Assembly (NCBI GenBank): GCA_039929265.1
Contig: JBDSRN010000102.1
Coordinates: forward strand, 1 to 20,459
Direction of reading: 5' to 3'
DNA: 20,459 nucleotides
Origin: ZC4RG30 sp039929265
GTDB taxonomy: Bacteria > Pseudomonadota > Gammaproteobacteria > Steroidobacterales > Steroidobacteraceae
Part shown: one piece after another, positions 8,120-15,853 of the stretch
How the letters are laid out: every line of letters starts with the position of its first letter
How positions within the stretch are numbered: the first letter of the stretch is position 1
Notes under the pieces: generated by a model
Told to the model about the DNA's origin: nothing
The model's input: the letters and a program-made list of their open reading frames with translations, nothing else
Database searches by the model: none
Made by a program: the position numbers and the translations under genes

Positions 8120-9577
8120 ATGATTCAGCTGAAAGATCCGACGCTTCTGCGTCAACAATGCTATCTGGCCGGTGACTGGCGCGACGCCGACTCCGGCGCC
8201 ACTCTGGAAGTCGGCAACCCCGCCGACGGTAGCCTGGTCGGGCATGTTCCGCGCATGGGCCGGGCCGAAACCGCGCGCGCCATTGCCGCTGCGAACCAGG
8301 CACTGCCCGCGTGGCGCGGACTGACGGCCAAGGAGCGCGCTGCCATCCTGCGTCGCTGGTACGAGCTGCTGGTCGCTAATCAGGAAGACCTCGCGCAGAT
8401 CCTGACGGCCGAACAGGGCAAGCCGCTCAGCGAATCGCGCGGCGAGATCCTGTACGCGGCTTCGTTCATCGAGTGGTTCGGCGAGGAAGCCAAGCGCATC
8501 TATGGCGACACCATTCCCGGCCACATGCGCGACAAGCGCATCGTCGTGCTCAAGCAGCCCATCGGCGTGTGCGCTGCCATCACGCCGTGGAACTTCCCGG
8601 CGGCGATGCTGACCCGCAAGGCGGGCCCCGCCCTCGCCGCGGGCTGCACGATGGTGATGAAGCCCGCGAGTCAGACGCCCTACTCCGCACTCGCGCTGTG
8701 CGAGCTCGCGACGCGCGCCGGCGTACCCAAAGGGGTGCTGTCGTGCGTGACAGGAGGCGCGAGCGACATCGGCGAGGAACTCACCAGCAATCCGGTCGTG
8801 CGCAAGCTGACCTTCACCGGGTCGACCGAAATCGGCAAGTTGCTCACCGCCAAGTGCGCCGGCACAATGAAGAAAGTGTCGATGGAGCTCGGCGGCAATG
8901 CGCCGTTCATCGTGTTCGACGATGCGGATCTGGATGCCGCCATCAAGGGCGCGCTCGCATCCAAGTATCGCAACGCGGGTCAGACCTGCGTGTGCGCCAA
9001 CCGTCTGCTGGTGCAGGCGGGCATCTACGACGAATTCGCGGCGCGACTGGTCGACGCCGTCAAGGCGCTGAAGGTCGGACCCGGCGCGCTGGCGGGCACC
9101 GCGCTCGGGCCCCTGATCGACAAGCATGCGGTGACGAAGGTCGAGGACCACATCGCCGATGCGCTCGCCAAAGGCGCGAAGCTCGCAGTCGGCGGCAAGC
9201 GCCACAGTCTCGGTGGCAATTTCTTCGAGCCGACGGTGCTCACCGCGGTGACCACGCAGATGAAAGTCGCGCGTGAGGAGACATTCGGACCCGTCGCGCC
9301 GCTGTTCCGCTTCGTGGACGAGGCCGAGGCGATAAGGCTGTCGAACGACACCGAGTTCGGACTGGCCGCTTACTTCTACACGCGCGATGTGAATCGCGCG
9401 TGGCGCGTCGCCGAAGCGCTCGAGTACGGCATCGTCGGCATCAATGAAGGGATCATCTCCACTGAAGTCGCGCCTTTCGGCGGCGTGAAGGAGAGCGGTC
9501 TTGGACGCGAAGGCTCGCACTACGGGATCGAGGATTATCTCGAGATCAAATATCTCTGCTATGGGGGAGTAGCGTGA
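8120..9577 (+). CDS. gabD: Succinate-semialdehyde dehydrogenase (NADP+)
   Basis: Oxidises succinate semialdehyde to succinate, the last step of the GABA shunt; cytoplasmic. The 485-residue length matches GabD (E. coli 482). Aldehyde dehydrogenase landmarks are all present: ITPWNFP in the cofactor site, FTGSTEIGK, the general-base Glu256 in MELGGNAP, and catalytic Cys290 in GQTCVCANR. The second cysteine two residues on (Cys292) is characteristic of GabD-type enzymes. The C-terminal PFGGVKESGLGREG motif is intact. No gabT, gabP or glutamate decarboxylase is nearby. Instead its TGA overlaps the GTG start of a sensor kinase (GTGA), so it is the first gene of a signalling operon. A related substrate, such as glutarate semialdehyde (DavD-type), cannot be excluded from sequence alone. 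Confidence 0.93.
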   Translation: MIQLKDPTLLRQQCYLAGDWRDADSGATLEVGNPADGSLVGHVPRMGRAETARAIAAANQALPAWRGLTAKERAAILRRWYELLVANQEDLAQILTAEQGKPLSESRGEILYAASFIEWFGEEAKRIYGDTIPGHMRDKRIVVLKQPIGVCAAITPWNFPAAMLTRKAGPALAAGCTMVMKPASQTPYSALALCELATRAGVPKGVLSCVTGGASDIGEELTSNPVVRKLTFTGSTEIGKLLTAKCAGTMKKVSMELGGNAPFIVFDDADLDAAIKGALASKYRNAGQTCVCANRLLVQAGIYDEFAARLVDAVKALKVGPGALAGTALGPLIDKHAVTKVEDHIADALAKGAKLAVGGKRHSLGGNFFEPTVLTAVTTQMKVAREETFGPVAPLFRFVDEAEAIRLSNDTEFGLAAYFYTRDVNRAWRVAEALEYGIVGINEGIISTEVAPFGGVKESGLGREGSHYGIEDYLEIKYLCYGGVA

Positions 9578-11403
9578 ACCACACCGTGCCGCGCCCTGCC
9601 TCGCGGCGGGGGGCGATGCTGCCGAACCTGCTGCTGAGCTTCGGGGGCGCCCTGCTCGTCGTCGCGATTTCCGGGTGGCTCGCTTACACCGCAGCGCTTC
9701 GCAATACCGAAGCCTCGCGCATGGTGATGCACACGCAGGAAGTGCTGGCCGACCTGCGCCTGTTCCAGATCAACCTCAGCGAGATGGTGGGCGCGACACG
9801 CGCGTTCGTGATCACCGGAAGCGAGGACTACATCGTCGAGCGCGCGATCAAGCGCGAGTCGATGGACAAGGCGCTCGCGCGCCTCGCGGCGATCACGGGA
9901 GACAATCCCGTTCAGCGCGGCATGCTCGCCGAACTGCGCCCGGAGCTGGTGCAGCGGATTTCGGTGCTCGACAACCTGATCGCCGCCTATCGCCGCGGCG
10001 GTACGCCCGCGGTACAGGCGCTGTCGCGTGGCTCCCCCGATCTGTCGCAGCCCCAGCGTCGCATCGCGGCGATCCTGCAACGCATGGAGGCGAACGCACA
10101 GAGCCTGCTGCAGCAACGCGTCAAGATCGACGTCGATGGCACGCGTCGCCTGCGCACGACCATGGCGCTGTTCCTCCTGTCGACTATAGTTCTGCTGTCG
10201 ATCCTGTTCGTGCGCGCGCGCCGCAACCTCATCGAACGCGATCGCGCAGAAGCGGAGACGGACTTGCAGCGGCGCTTCCTGGAGTCGGTCGTGGAGAACC
10301 TGCCGAACATGCTGTTCATCAAGGATGCCGCGCGGCTCGCGTTCGTGCGCATGAATCGCGCCGGCGAAGAACTGCTCGGCAGGTCGCGCGAGGAGCTGAT
10401 CGGCAGGACCGACTTCGACTTCTTCCCGGAAGAGATGGCGAGGCAGTTCGTCGCCAAAGATCGCGAAGTGCTCGCCACCGGGCAGATGCAGAACATCGAG
10501 ACAGAGACGCTGCAGACGGCGCGCGGCGCACGCTTCCTGCACACCAAGAAGGTGCCCATCGTCGGGGACGACGGCACCCCCGCATACCTGCTCGGCATCT
10601 CGGAGGACATCACCGAACGTCGCGCATTCGAGGAGCGCCTGCTGGAACTGAACCAGCGGCTCGAGCGCAACTCGCTGCAACTTGCGGCGGCGAACGAGGA
10701 GCTCGAGAGCTTCAGCTACTCGGTATCGCACGACCTGCGCGCACCGCTGCGCGCGATGGATGGTTATGCCGCTCTCATCGAGGAGGATTGCAGCGAGCAA
10801 CTGAACGACGAGGGCAAGCGCTTCGTCGGGGCCATCCGCGACAGCGCGCGCAAGATGGGCCTGCTAATCGATGATCTGCTCACCTTCTCGCGCCTCTGCC
10901 GTCAGCAGATGATTGCCTCATCCATCAACACGGCGGCGATGGTGCAGCATGTCTTGAAGGAGTTGCGCGCGTCGGATCCGAAGCTCAACGCCGAGATCCT
11001 TGTGCAAGCTCTGCCCGAGTGCGTCGGCGACGAGCGTCTGCTGCAGCGGGTGTGGGCGAATCTCATCGAGAATGCCGTGAAGTATTCGCGTAAAGTCCCG
11101 CAGCCGCGCGTGGAACTCGGCGGCGAGCAGCGCGAGAACGCTCTCGTGTTCTGGGTGCGCGACAACGGTGTGGGCTTCGACATGCGCTACTACGACAAAT
11201 TGTTCAGCGTGTTCCAGCGCCTGCACAGCGAGACCGATTACCCCGGCACCGGTGTGGGCCTTGCCACCGCGCATCGCATCGTCGTGCGCCACCAGGGCAA
11301 GGTTTGGGCAGAATCGATTCCGGGCAAAGGTGCCGCCTTCTATTTTTCACTCCCGCTGAGCACCGCAGCATCCGCTCCGACAGAGGACTATCACAGGTCA
11401 TGA
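9574..11403 (+). CDS. CHASE3-PAS sensor histidine kinase
   Basis: A 609-residue inner-membrane kinase. Transmembrane helix 1 (about 18-40) and helix 2 (197-213) flank a periplasmic CHASE3-type helical sensor; the segment reading MVGATRAFVITGSEDY is typical of CHASE3. A PAS domain follows (about 228-345, ending LLGISEDITERR), then a short coiled coil and the dimerisation domain with phospho-acceptor His386 in SYSVSHDLRAPLRAMDGYA. The ATPase domain has the N-box around Asn500 (NLIENAVKYS), the G1 box DNGVGFD, the F-box-like LFSVFQRLHS and the G2 box GTGVGLA, so it looks catalytically complete. The H-box style is that of phytochrome-like kinases that pair with Rcp1-type regulators, and one follows directly. 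The start is GTG at 9574, overlapping the gabD stop, preceded by GGGGGAG at 9563-9569. The CHASE3 ligand is unknown. Confidence 0.92.
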   Translation: MNHTVPRPASRRGAMLPNLLLSFGGALLVVAISGWLAYTAALRNTEASRMVMHTQEVLADLRLFQINLSEMVGATRAFVITGSEDYIVERAIKRESMDKALARLAAITGDNPVQRGMLAELRPELVQRISVLDNLIAAYRRGGTPAVQALSRGSPDLSQPQRRIAAILQRMEANAQSLLQQRVKIDVDGTRRLRTTMALFLLSTIVLLSILFVRARRNLIERDRAEAETDLQRRFLESVVENLPNMLFIKDAARLAFVRMNRAGEELLGRSREELIGRTDFDFFPEEMARQFVAKDREVLATGQMQNIETETLQTARGARFLHTKKVPIVGDDGTPAYLLGISEDITERRAFEERLLELNQRLERNSLQLAAANEELESFSYSVSHDLRAPLRAMDGYAALIEEDCSEQLNDEGKRFVGAIRDSARKMGLLIDDLLTFSRLCRQQMIASSINTAAMVQHVLKELRASDPKLNAEILVQALPECVGDERLLQRVWANLIENAVKYSRKVPQPRVELGGEQRENALVFWVRDNGVGFDMRYYDKLFSVFQRLHSETDYPGTGVGLATAHRIVVRHQGKVWAESIPGKGAAFYFSLPLSTAASAPTEDYHRS

Positions 11404-11843
11404 ATTCCCGGTTCGAACAGGTCGACATTCTGCTGGTCGAAGACAGTCCGGCCGACGCAGAGCTCACCATGCGCGCGCTGCGCAAGGCAAACCTCGGTAA
11501 TCACCTGGTGTGGGTCAAGGATGGGCAGGAAGCGCTGGATTTTCTCTATTCCACCGGCGATTTCGAGGGTCGCGCCGATCGGCGCCCGAAGCTTGTGCTC
11601 CTGGATCTCAAGTTACCGAAGCTTGACGGCATAGATGTGTTGCGGCGCGTCAAACGCGACGATGACAAGAAGACCATTCCGGTGGTCATCCTGACTTCCA
11701 GTAATGAGGAACGCGACATAGTTGAAAGCTATGCCCTGGGGGTTAATAGCTACTTGGTGAAACCGGTTGATTTTCAGAAACTTGGCGAGCAAGTCGTCGC
11801 TGCGGGCCTGTACTGGCTGGTAGCGAACCGCCTGCCCAATTGA
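11400..11843 (+). CDS. Single-domain response regulator, Rcp1-like
   Basis: A 147-residue stand-alone receiver with no output domain. The acidic pair Glu14/Asp15 (LLVEDSPAD), phospho-acceptor Asp69 (LVLLDLKLPKLDG), Thr99 (ILTSSNEERD) and Lys121 (YLVKPVDF) are all in place. The long loop before the acceptor strand (FLYSTGDFEGRADRRP) and the NSYLVKPVDF ending are typical of regulators paired with phytochrome-like kinases. It starts at ATG 11400, overlapping the kinase stop as ATGA, which argues for translational coupling. Likely role: receives phosphate from the upstream kinase and works by protein contact or as a phosphate shuttle or sink to the next gene's receiver; the latter is inference. 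Confidence 0.92.
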   Translation: MNSRFEQVDILLVEDSPADAELTMRALRKANLGNHLVWVKDGQEALDFLYSTGDFEGRADRRPKLVLLDLKLPKLDGIDVLRRVKRDDDKKTIPVVILTSSNEERDIVESYALGVNSYLVKPVDFQKLGEQVVAAGLYWLVANRLPN

Positions 11844-11851
11844 CCCCGTCC

Positions 11852-11857
11852 GGGAGG
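11852..11857 (+). promoter_or_regulatory. Ribosome binding site favouring the ATG at 11870
   Basis: GGGAGG lies 12 bases before ATG 11870, a little far but the only good site here. A TTG at 11840 in the same frame overlaps the previous stop as TTGA and would add ten residues, but has no ribosome site. Confidence 0.45.
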
Positions 11858-11869
11858 TTTCGATCGAGC

Positions 11870-14503
11870 ATGGAACGAGCGATCAGGGTACTGCTGGTCG
11901 AAGATCTTCAGGCTGACGCGGAGTTCGTGACACGTGCGCTGCTGCGCGCGGGAATGAATATCACGACAGAACGCGTGGAAACCGAGACGGGACTGTGCGA
12001 AGCGCTCGATCGCTTCGACCCCGACATCGTGTTGTCTGATTTCAGCCTGCCGGAATTCGATGGGGTGAGCGCGCTCGACATCGTGCGGCGCGAGCGTCCG
12101 CGCGTGCCCTTCGTGTTCGTCTCTGGCACCATCGGCGAGGATCGCGCAATCGAAGCGCTGAAGCGCGGCGCGACCGATTACGTTCTCAAGAGCAATCTCA
12201 GCCGCCTCGCCCCCGCCGTATCGCGTGCACTCGCCGAAGCGGAAGTCGAAGCCGCGCGCCGCGATGCCGAAGAACGCCTGCGCGCCAATGAACAGCGCCT
12301 GCGCGACATCATCGACACATCGCAGGACTGGATCTGGGAGCTCGACCGGGAAGGCCGCTTCACTTTCTCGAGCGGCGCATCGCAATCGATACTCGGCTAT
12401 GCCGCCAATGAAATTCTCGGCCGTACTTTTTACGAGCTGCTGCACCCCGACGACAGCTGGCGAATGCCCGAGATGCTGCCGCGACTGGAGGCCGGCGAGA
12501 AATCTGTCAGCAGCGTCACTGCGCGCTGGCGGCATCACGACGGCACGCATCGCTGGCTCGAGCGCAGCGCTATAGTCCTTACTGATGAAGCCGGGGCGCT
12601 GTGCGGTTATCGCGGCACCGAACGTGACCTCACCCAGCGCCTGGATCACGAAGCGCGCATCGCACGATTGAACCGCATTCATACGCTGCTCTCCAGCGTG
12701 AACGCGACGGTGGCACGCGCCACGGAGCGCGCGACACTGCTGCAGGACGTGTGCCGGCTGGCGGTCGAACGTGGCGGCTACATACGCGCGATCATCGCGC
12801 TGCTGAACCCGGGCACGCCCACCGTGCGGCCCGTGGCGTGGAACAGCGTGCTCGTTGATCCGCTGCGCACACTCGGCTACCCGATTGCGGGCCCAGGCAG
12901 CGATGGCATCAGCCTGACCGCCGCGGCATTGAGCGTGCAGCGCGCCGCTGTATGCAACGATCTTCAGCACGACGGTCCGACCGCCATTCGCCATCGCTCG
13001 GAGCTCTACAAGCTCGGCGTGCGTGCGGTGGCCGTGTTGCCGATGATCGTCGACAACGCGGTCATCGGCACGATCAGCTTCGAGTCACGCGAGCCCGACG
13101 TCTTCGACACCGAAGAGATCGGGCTGCTCGTCGACGTCGCCGCCGACATCGCTTTCTCACTGCAGTACTTCCAGAAGGAAGATGCGGTGCACTTCCTTTC
13201 GTGGTTCGATTCGCTGACGCACCTCGCCAAGCGCGAGCTGTTCTGCGAACGACTGGGGCGGGTGCTGAGCTCGCGGGCCAATGACTCGGTTGCGGCGGTG
13301 CTCATCGTCGACATCGAGCGCATCGGATTCGTGAACGACACGCTCGGCCGCGAGGCCGGGGACCAGCTCCTGCGCATGGCAGCCCAGCGTCTGAAGACCA
13401 GGCTCGGCAATCCCGACCGCCTCGCACATTTCGGTGCCGGCGTGTTCGCCATCGCGTTTTCCGAGCTGGACGCGACGAGCGCGGAACTGGATCGCGCGCG
13501 CGACCAGGTCCGCGAAGTATTCAACGATCCGTTCCCGCTCGACGATCGCGAGATCGATCTGTCAGTGCACACGGGCCTTGCGCATTTTCCGAAGGACGGC
13601 GAGGACGCAACCACCCTCGTGCAGAACGCCGAGGCCGCGCTGCGCCGCGCGAAGGAAACGGGTACGGAAGATTTCGCCTACACCGTCACGATCAACAGCC
13701 AGCTCGCCGAGCGATTGCTAATCGGACAGAAACTGAATCGCGCGCTGGACGCGCAGCAGTTCGTACTGCACTACCAGCCGTTGATCAACATCGAGCACGG
13801 CCGGATTGTCGGCGCCGAGGCGCTGCTGCGCTGGCAGGATCCGGATCGTGGTTTGATTCCGCCCAGCCAGTTCATCCCCCTGCTCGAACAGTCTGGACAG
13901 ATAGTCGACGTGGGCCAGTGGGTATTCGAGCAGGTCACACGCGACTCGCTGCGGCTGCACCAGGCCGGCATCGACAATCTGCGCATGGCGGTCAACATTT
14001 CACCATTGCAGTTGCGCCGCTCCGATTTCGTCGAACGCATCGTCGAGACAGTGCTGGAGCGCGAGGGTGGCGACACCGGGCTGGAGATCGAGCTCACCGA
14101 GAGCATGCTGCTGCAGGACCTCGAAGCTTCGATCGAGAAGCTCAATCTGCTGCGGCACGCTGGCATCCGCGTTTCGATCGATGACTTCGGTACGGGCTAT
14201 TCGTCGCTCGCGTTGCTCGCGCGCCTGCCGATCGATTGCCTGAAGATAGATCGCTCCTTCATCAACCGGCTCGCGGAGGATCCGGCATCGATGACGGTGA
14301 TCTCGACGATCATCGGGCTGGCCAGATCATTCCGGTTGAGTGCGGTGGCGGAAGGTGTGGAAACCGAAGAGCAGCTGAAGCTGCTGCGCCTGATGAAGTG
14401 CGATCTGGCGCAGGGCTATCTGTTCGGACATCCGATGTCGATCGAGGAACTGCAGGTTCAGGTAGTCAGAGGCGTCAACGCGGTATCGTTCGGGCGCCCC
14501 TGA
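11870..14503 (+). CDS. Response regulator REC-PAS-GAF-GGDEF(degenerate)-EAL, c-di-GMP phosphodiesterase
   Basis: 877 residues, probably cytoplasmic. The receiver (about 5-120) has acceptor Asp57 in IVLSDFSLPEFDG and VSGTIGEDRAIEAL. A PAS domain (about 140-265) and a GAF domain (about 275-435) follow. The GGDEF domain keeps its fold, but the signature is GAGVF (522-526) in place of GGDEF, losing the catalytic acidic residues; diguanylate cyclase activity is not expected. The EAL domain looks active: Glu650 in the EALLRW motif, Asn in AVNISPLQL, Glu in ELTES, the DDFGTGYSSL loop, the Lys in CLKIDRSFI, AEGVE, and the Gln in LAQGYLFG. The expected role is hydrolysis of c-di-GMP to pGpG, controlled by phosphorylation and perhaps by ligand binding to PAS/GAF. 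It is last in the gabD-kinase-regulator operon. Its stop directly abuts the stop of the convergent manB gene. Confidence 0.93.
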   Translation: MERAIRVLLVEDLQADAEFVTRALLRAGMNITTERVETETGLCEALDRFDPDIVLSDFSLPEFDGVSALDIVRRERPRVPFVFVSGTIGEDRAIEALKRGATDYVLKSNLSRLAPAVSRALAEAEVEAARRDAEERLRANEQRLRDIIDTSQDWIWELDREGRFTFSSGASQSILGYAANEILGRTFYELLHPDDSWRMPEMLPRLEAGEKSVSSVTARWRHHDGTHRWLERSAIVLTDEAGALCGYRGTERDLTQRLDHEARIARLNRIHTLLSSVNATVARATERATLLQDVCRLAVERGGYIRAIIALLNPGTPTVRPVAWNSVLVDPLRTLGYPIAGPGSDGISLTAAALSVQRAAVCNDLQHDGPTAIRHRSELYKLGVRAVAVLPMIVDNAVIGTISFESREPDVFDTEEIGLLVDVAADIAFSLQYFQKEDAVHFLSWFDSLTHLAKRELFCERLGRVLSSRANDSVAAVLIVDIERIGFVNDTLGREAGDQLLRMAAQRLKTRLGNPDRLAHFGAGVFAIAFSELDATSAELDRARDQVREVFNDPFPLDDREIDLSVHTGLAHFPKDGEDATTLVQNAEAALRRAKETGTEDFAYTVTINSQLAERLLIGQKLNRALDAQQFVLHYQPLINIEHGRIVGAEALLRWQDPDRGLIPPSQFIPLLEQSGQIVDVGQWVFEQVTRDSLRLHQAGIDNLRMAVNISPLQLRRSDFVERIVETVLEREGGDTGLEIELTESMLLQDLEASIEKLNLLRHAGIRVSIDDFGTGYSSLALLARLPIDCLKIDRSFINRLAEDPASMTVISTIIGLARSFRLSAVAEGVETEEQLKLLRLMKCDLAQGYLFGHPMSIEELQVQVVRGVNAVSFGRP

Positions 14504-15853
14504 TCAGCGCGCCATCAAGCCCAGCAACTCCGCGGTCTTAGCCTGCATCAACGCGGCATCGCCGCGCGATTCCACGTTGAGGCGGATCAGCGGCTCGGTG
14601 TTCGAGCTGCGCAGATTGAAGCGCCATTGCGGGAACTCCATCGACAGGCCATCGGTGAAATCCGTGGCGATCGCCTGCGCCTGATATCGTTTCTGCACGC
14701 GTGTGCGCACGGCCAACGCATCGCTCACCTTGCGATTGATTTCACCACTCGCAGGGAACAACGCCATGCGCTCGCCGACGAGCTGTGACAGCGACTTGCC
14801 AGTCACGCAGATGGTCTGCAACACCAGCAACCACGGAATCATGCCGCTATCGCAGTAGGCAAAATCACGGAAGTAGTGATGTGCGCTCATCTCACCCCCG
14901 TACGCTGCGTCGACCTCGCGCATCTTCTGCTTGATGAACGCGTGCCCCGACTTGCACAGCACCGGCAGCCCGCCGTTCTGCTGCACGATATCGACGGTGT
15001 TCCACGTGAGCCGCGGATCGTTGACGATACGGGCGCCCGGCTCAAGCCGCAGGAACACTTCCGCGAGCAGGCCTACCACGTAGTAACCCTCGATAAACGT
15101 GCCGTGCTCGTCGAAGAAGAAGCAGCGGTCGAAATCGCCGTCCCAGGCGAGACCGATGTCGGCCTTGTGCGTCCTTATCGCAGCGATGGTGCTCTGGCGA
15201 TTCTCTTCGAGCATCGGGTTTGGCACGCCGTTGGGGAAATTGCCGTCCGGGTCGTGGTGCACCTTGATCAACTCGAATGGCAGGTGTGGTTCGAGCAGGT
15301 CCACCACCATGCCCGCGCCGCCGTTGCCGGCGTTGGTCACAACTTTCAGCCTGTGCAGCTTCGCCGCATCCACGTAGCTCAGCAAGTGATCGATGTATTT
15401 CTTGCGCATATCGAGCGGATGCAGCGTACCGGAACTCGCTGCCTTGCCGGGTAGACCACGCTGCTCAATCAGCGCCTGCATGTCCTTGAGACCGTTATCG
15501 GCGGAGATCGGCCTGCTCTGCTCGCGCACAAACTTCATGCCGTTGTAGTTCGGCGGATTGTGGCTCGCCGTGACCATGATGCCGCCATCCAGTGCTTCCG
15601 CGAACGTCGCGTGATACACGCCTTCGGTGCCGCACAGGCCGATGTCGTACACATCGACGCCAGAGTCGAGCAGGCCCCTGATCAGCGCCCTGGCGAGTTC
15701 CGCGCTCGTGAGCCGGATGTCGCGACCGACGCAGACTTTCTTCGGCTTGATGAATGCGGCGTACGCCTGACCAATCTGATAGGCCAGCTCAGGATTGAGC
15801 TCGTCAGGGATGCGGCCACGAACGTCGTAGGCCTTGAAGGCAGCAAGGGTCAA
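14504..15853 (-). CDS. manB: Phosphomannomutase, CpsG type
   Basis: Interconverts mannose-6-phosphate and mannose-1-phosphate for GDP-mannose synthesis; cytoplasmic. 449 residues, close to the 456 of E. coli CpsG. It has the N-terminal AFKAYDVRGRIP, the phosphoserine loop TASHNPPNYNGMKF with Ser97, the Mg-binding DGDFDR (Asp238, 240, 242), the sugar-recognition GEMSAHHYFRD, and a C-terminal phosphate-binding RSSNTEPLIRLN. GEMSAHHYFRDFAYCDSG is characteristic of the CpsG branch, though some relatives also act on glucose phosphates. The start is TTG at 15853: it overlaps the manC stop as TTGA and has GAAGG nine bases upstream, with no in-frame ATG nearby. It is the last gene of the minus-strand sugar-nucleotide operon, with no space for a terminator before the convergent gene. 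Confidence 0.94.
   Translation of the reverse strand: MTLAAFKAYDVRGRIPDELNPELAYQIGQAYAAFIKPKKVCVGRDIRLTSAELARALIRGLLDSGVDVYDIGLCGTEGVYHATFAEALDGGIMVTASHNPPNYNGMKFVREQSRPISADNGLKDMQALIEQRGLPGKAASSGTLHPLDMRKKYIDHLLSYVDAAKLHRLKVVTNAGNGGAGMVVDLLEPHLPFELIKVHHDPDGNFPNGVPNPMLEENRQSTIAAIRTHKADIGLAWDGDFDRCFFFDEHGTFIEGYYVVGLLAEVFLRLEPGARIVNDPRLTWNTVDIVQQNGGLPVLCKSGHAFIKQKMREVDAAYGGEMSAHHYFRDFAYCDSGMIPWLLVLQTICVTGKSLSQLVGERMALFPASGEINRKVSDALAVRTRVQKRYQAQAIATDFTDGLSMEFPQWRFNLRSSNTEPLIRLNVESRGDAALMQAKTAELLGLMAR

Noticed and set aside
8102..9520. 472-codon minus-strand frame opposite gabD, and a similar one at 9559-10800 opposite the kinase
   Set aside because: Shadows with Arg/His-rich composition and no domain; the sense genes carry complete catalytic motifs.
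11840..11869. TTG start for the REC-EAL protein in a TTGA overlap
   Set aside because: No ribosome site before it and the ten extra residues are not part of a receiver domain; not fully excluded because TTGA starts occur elsewhere here.
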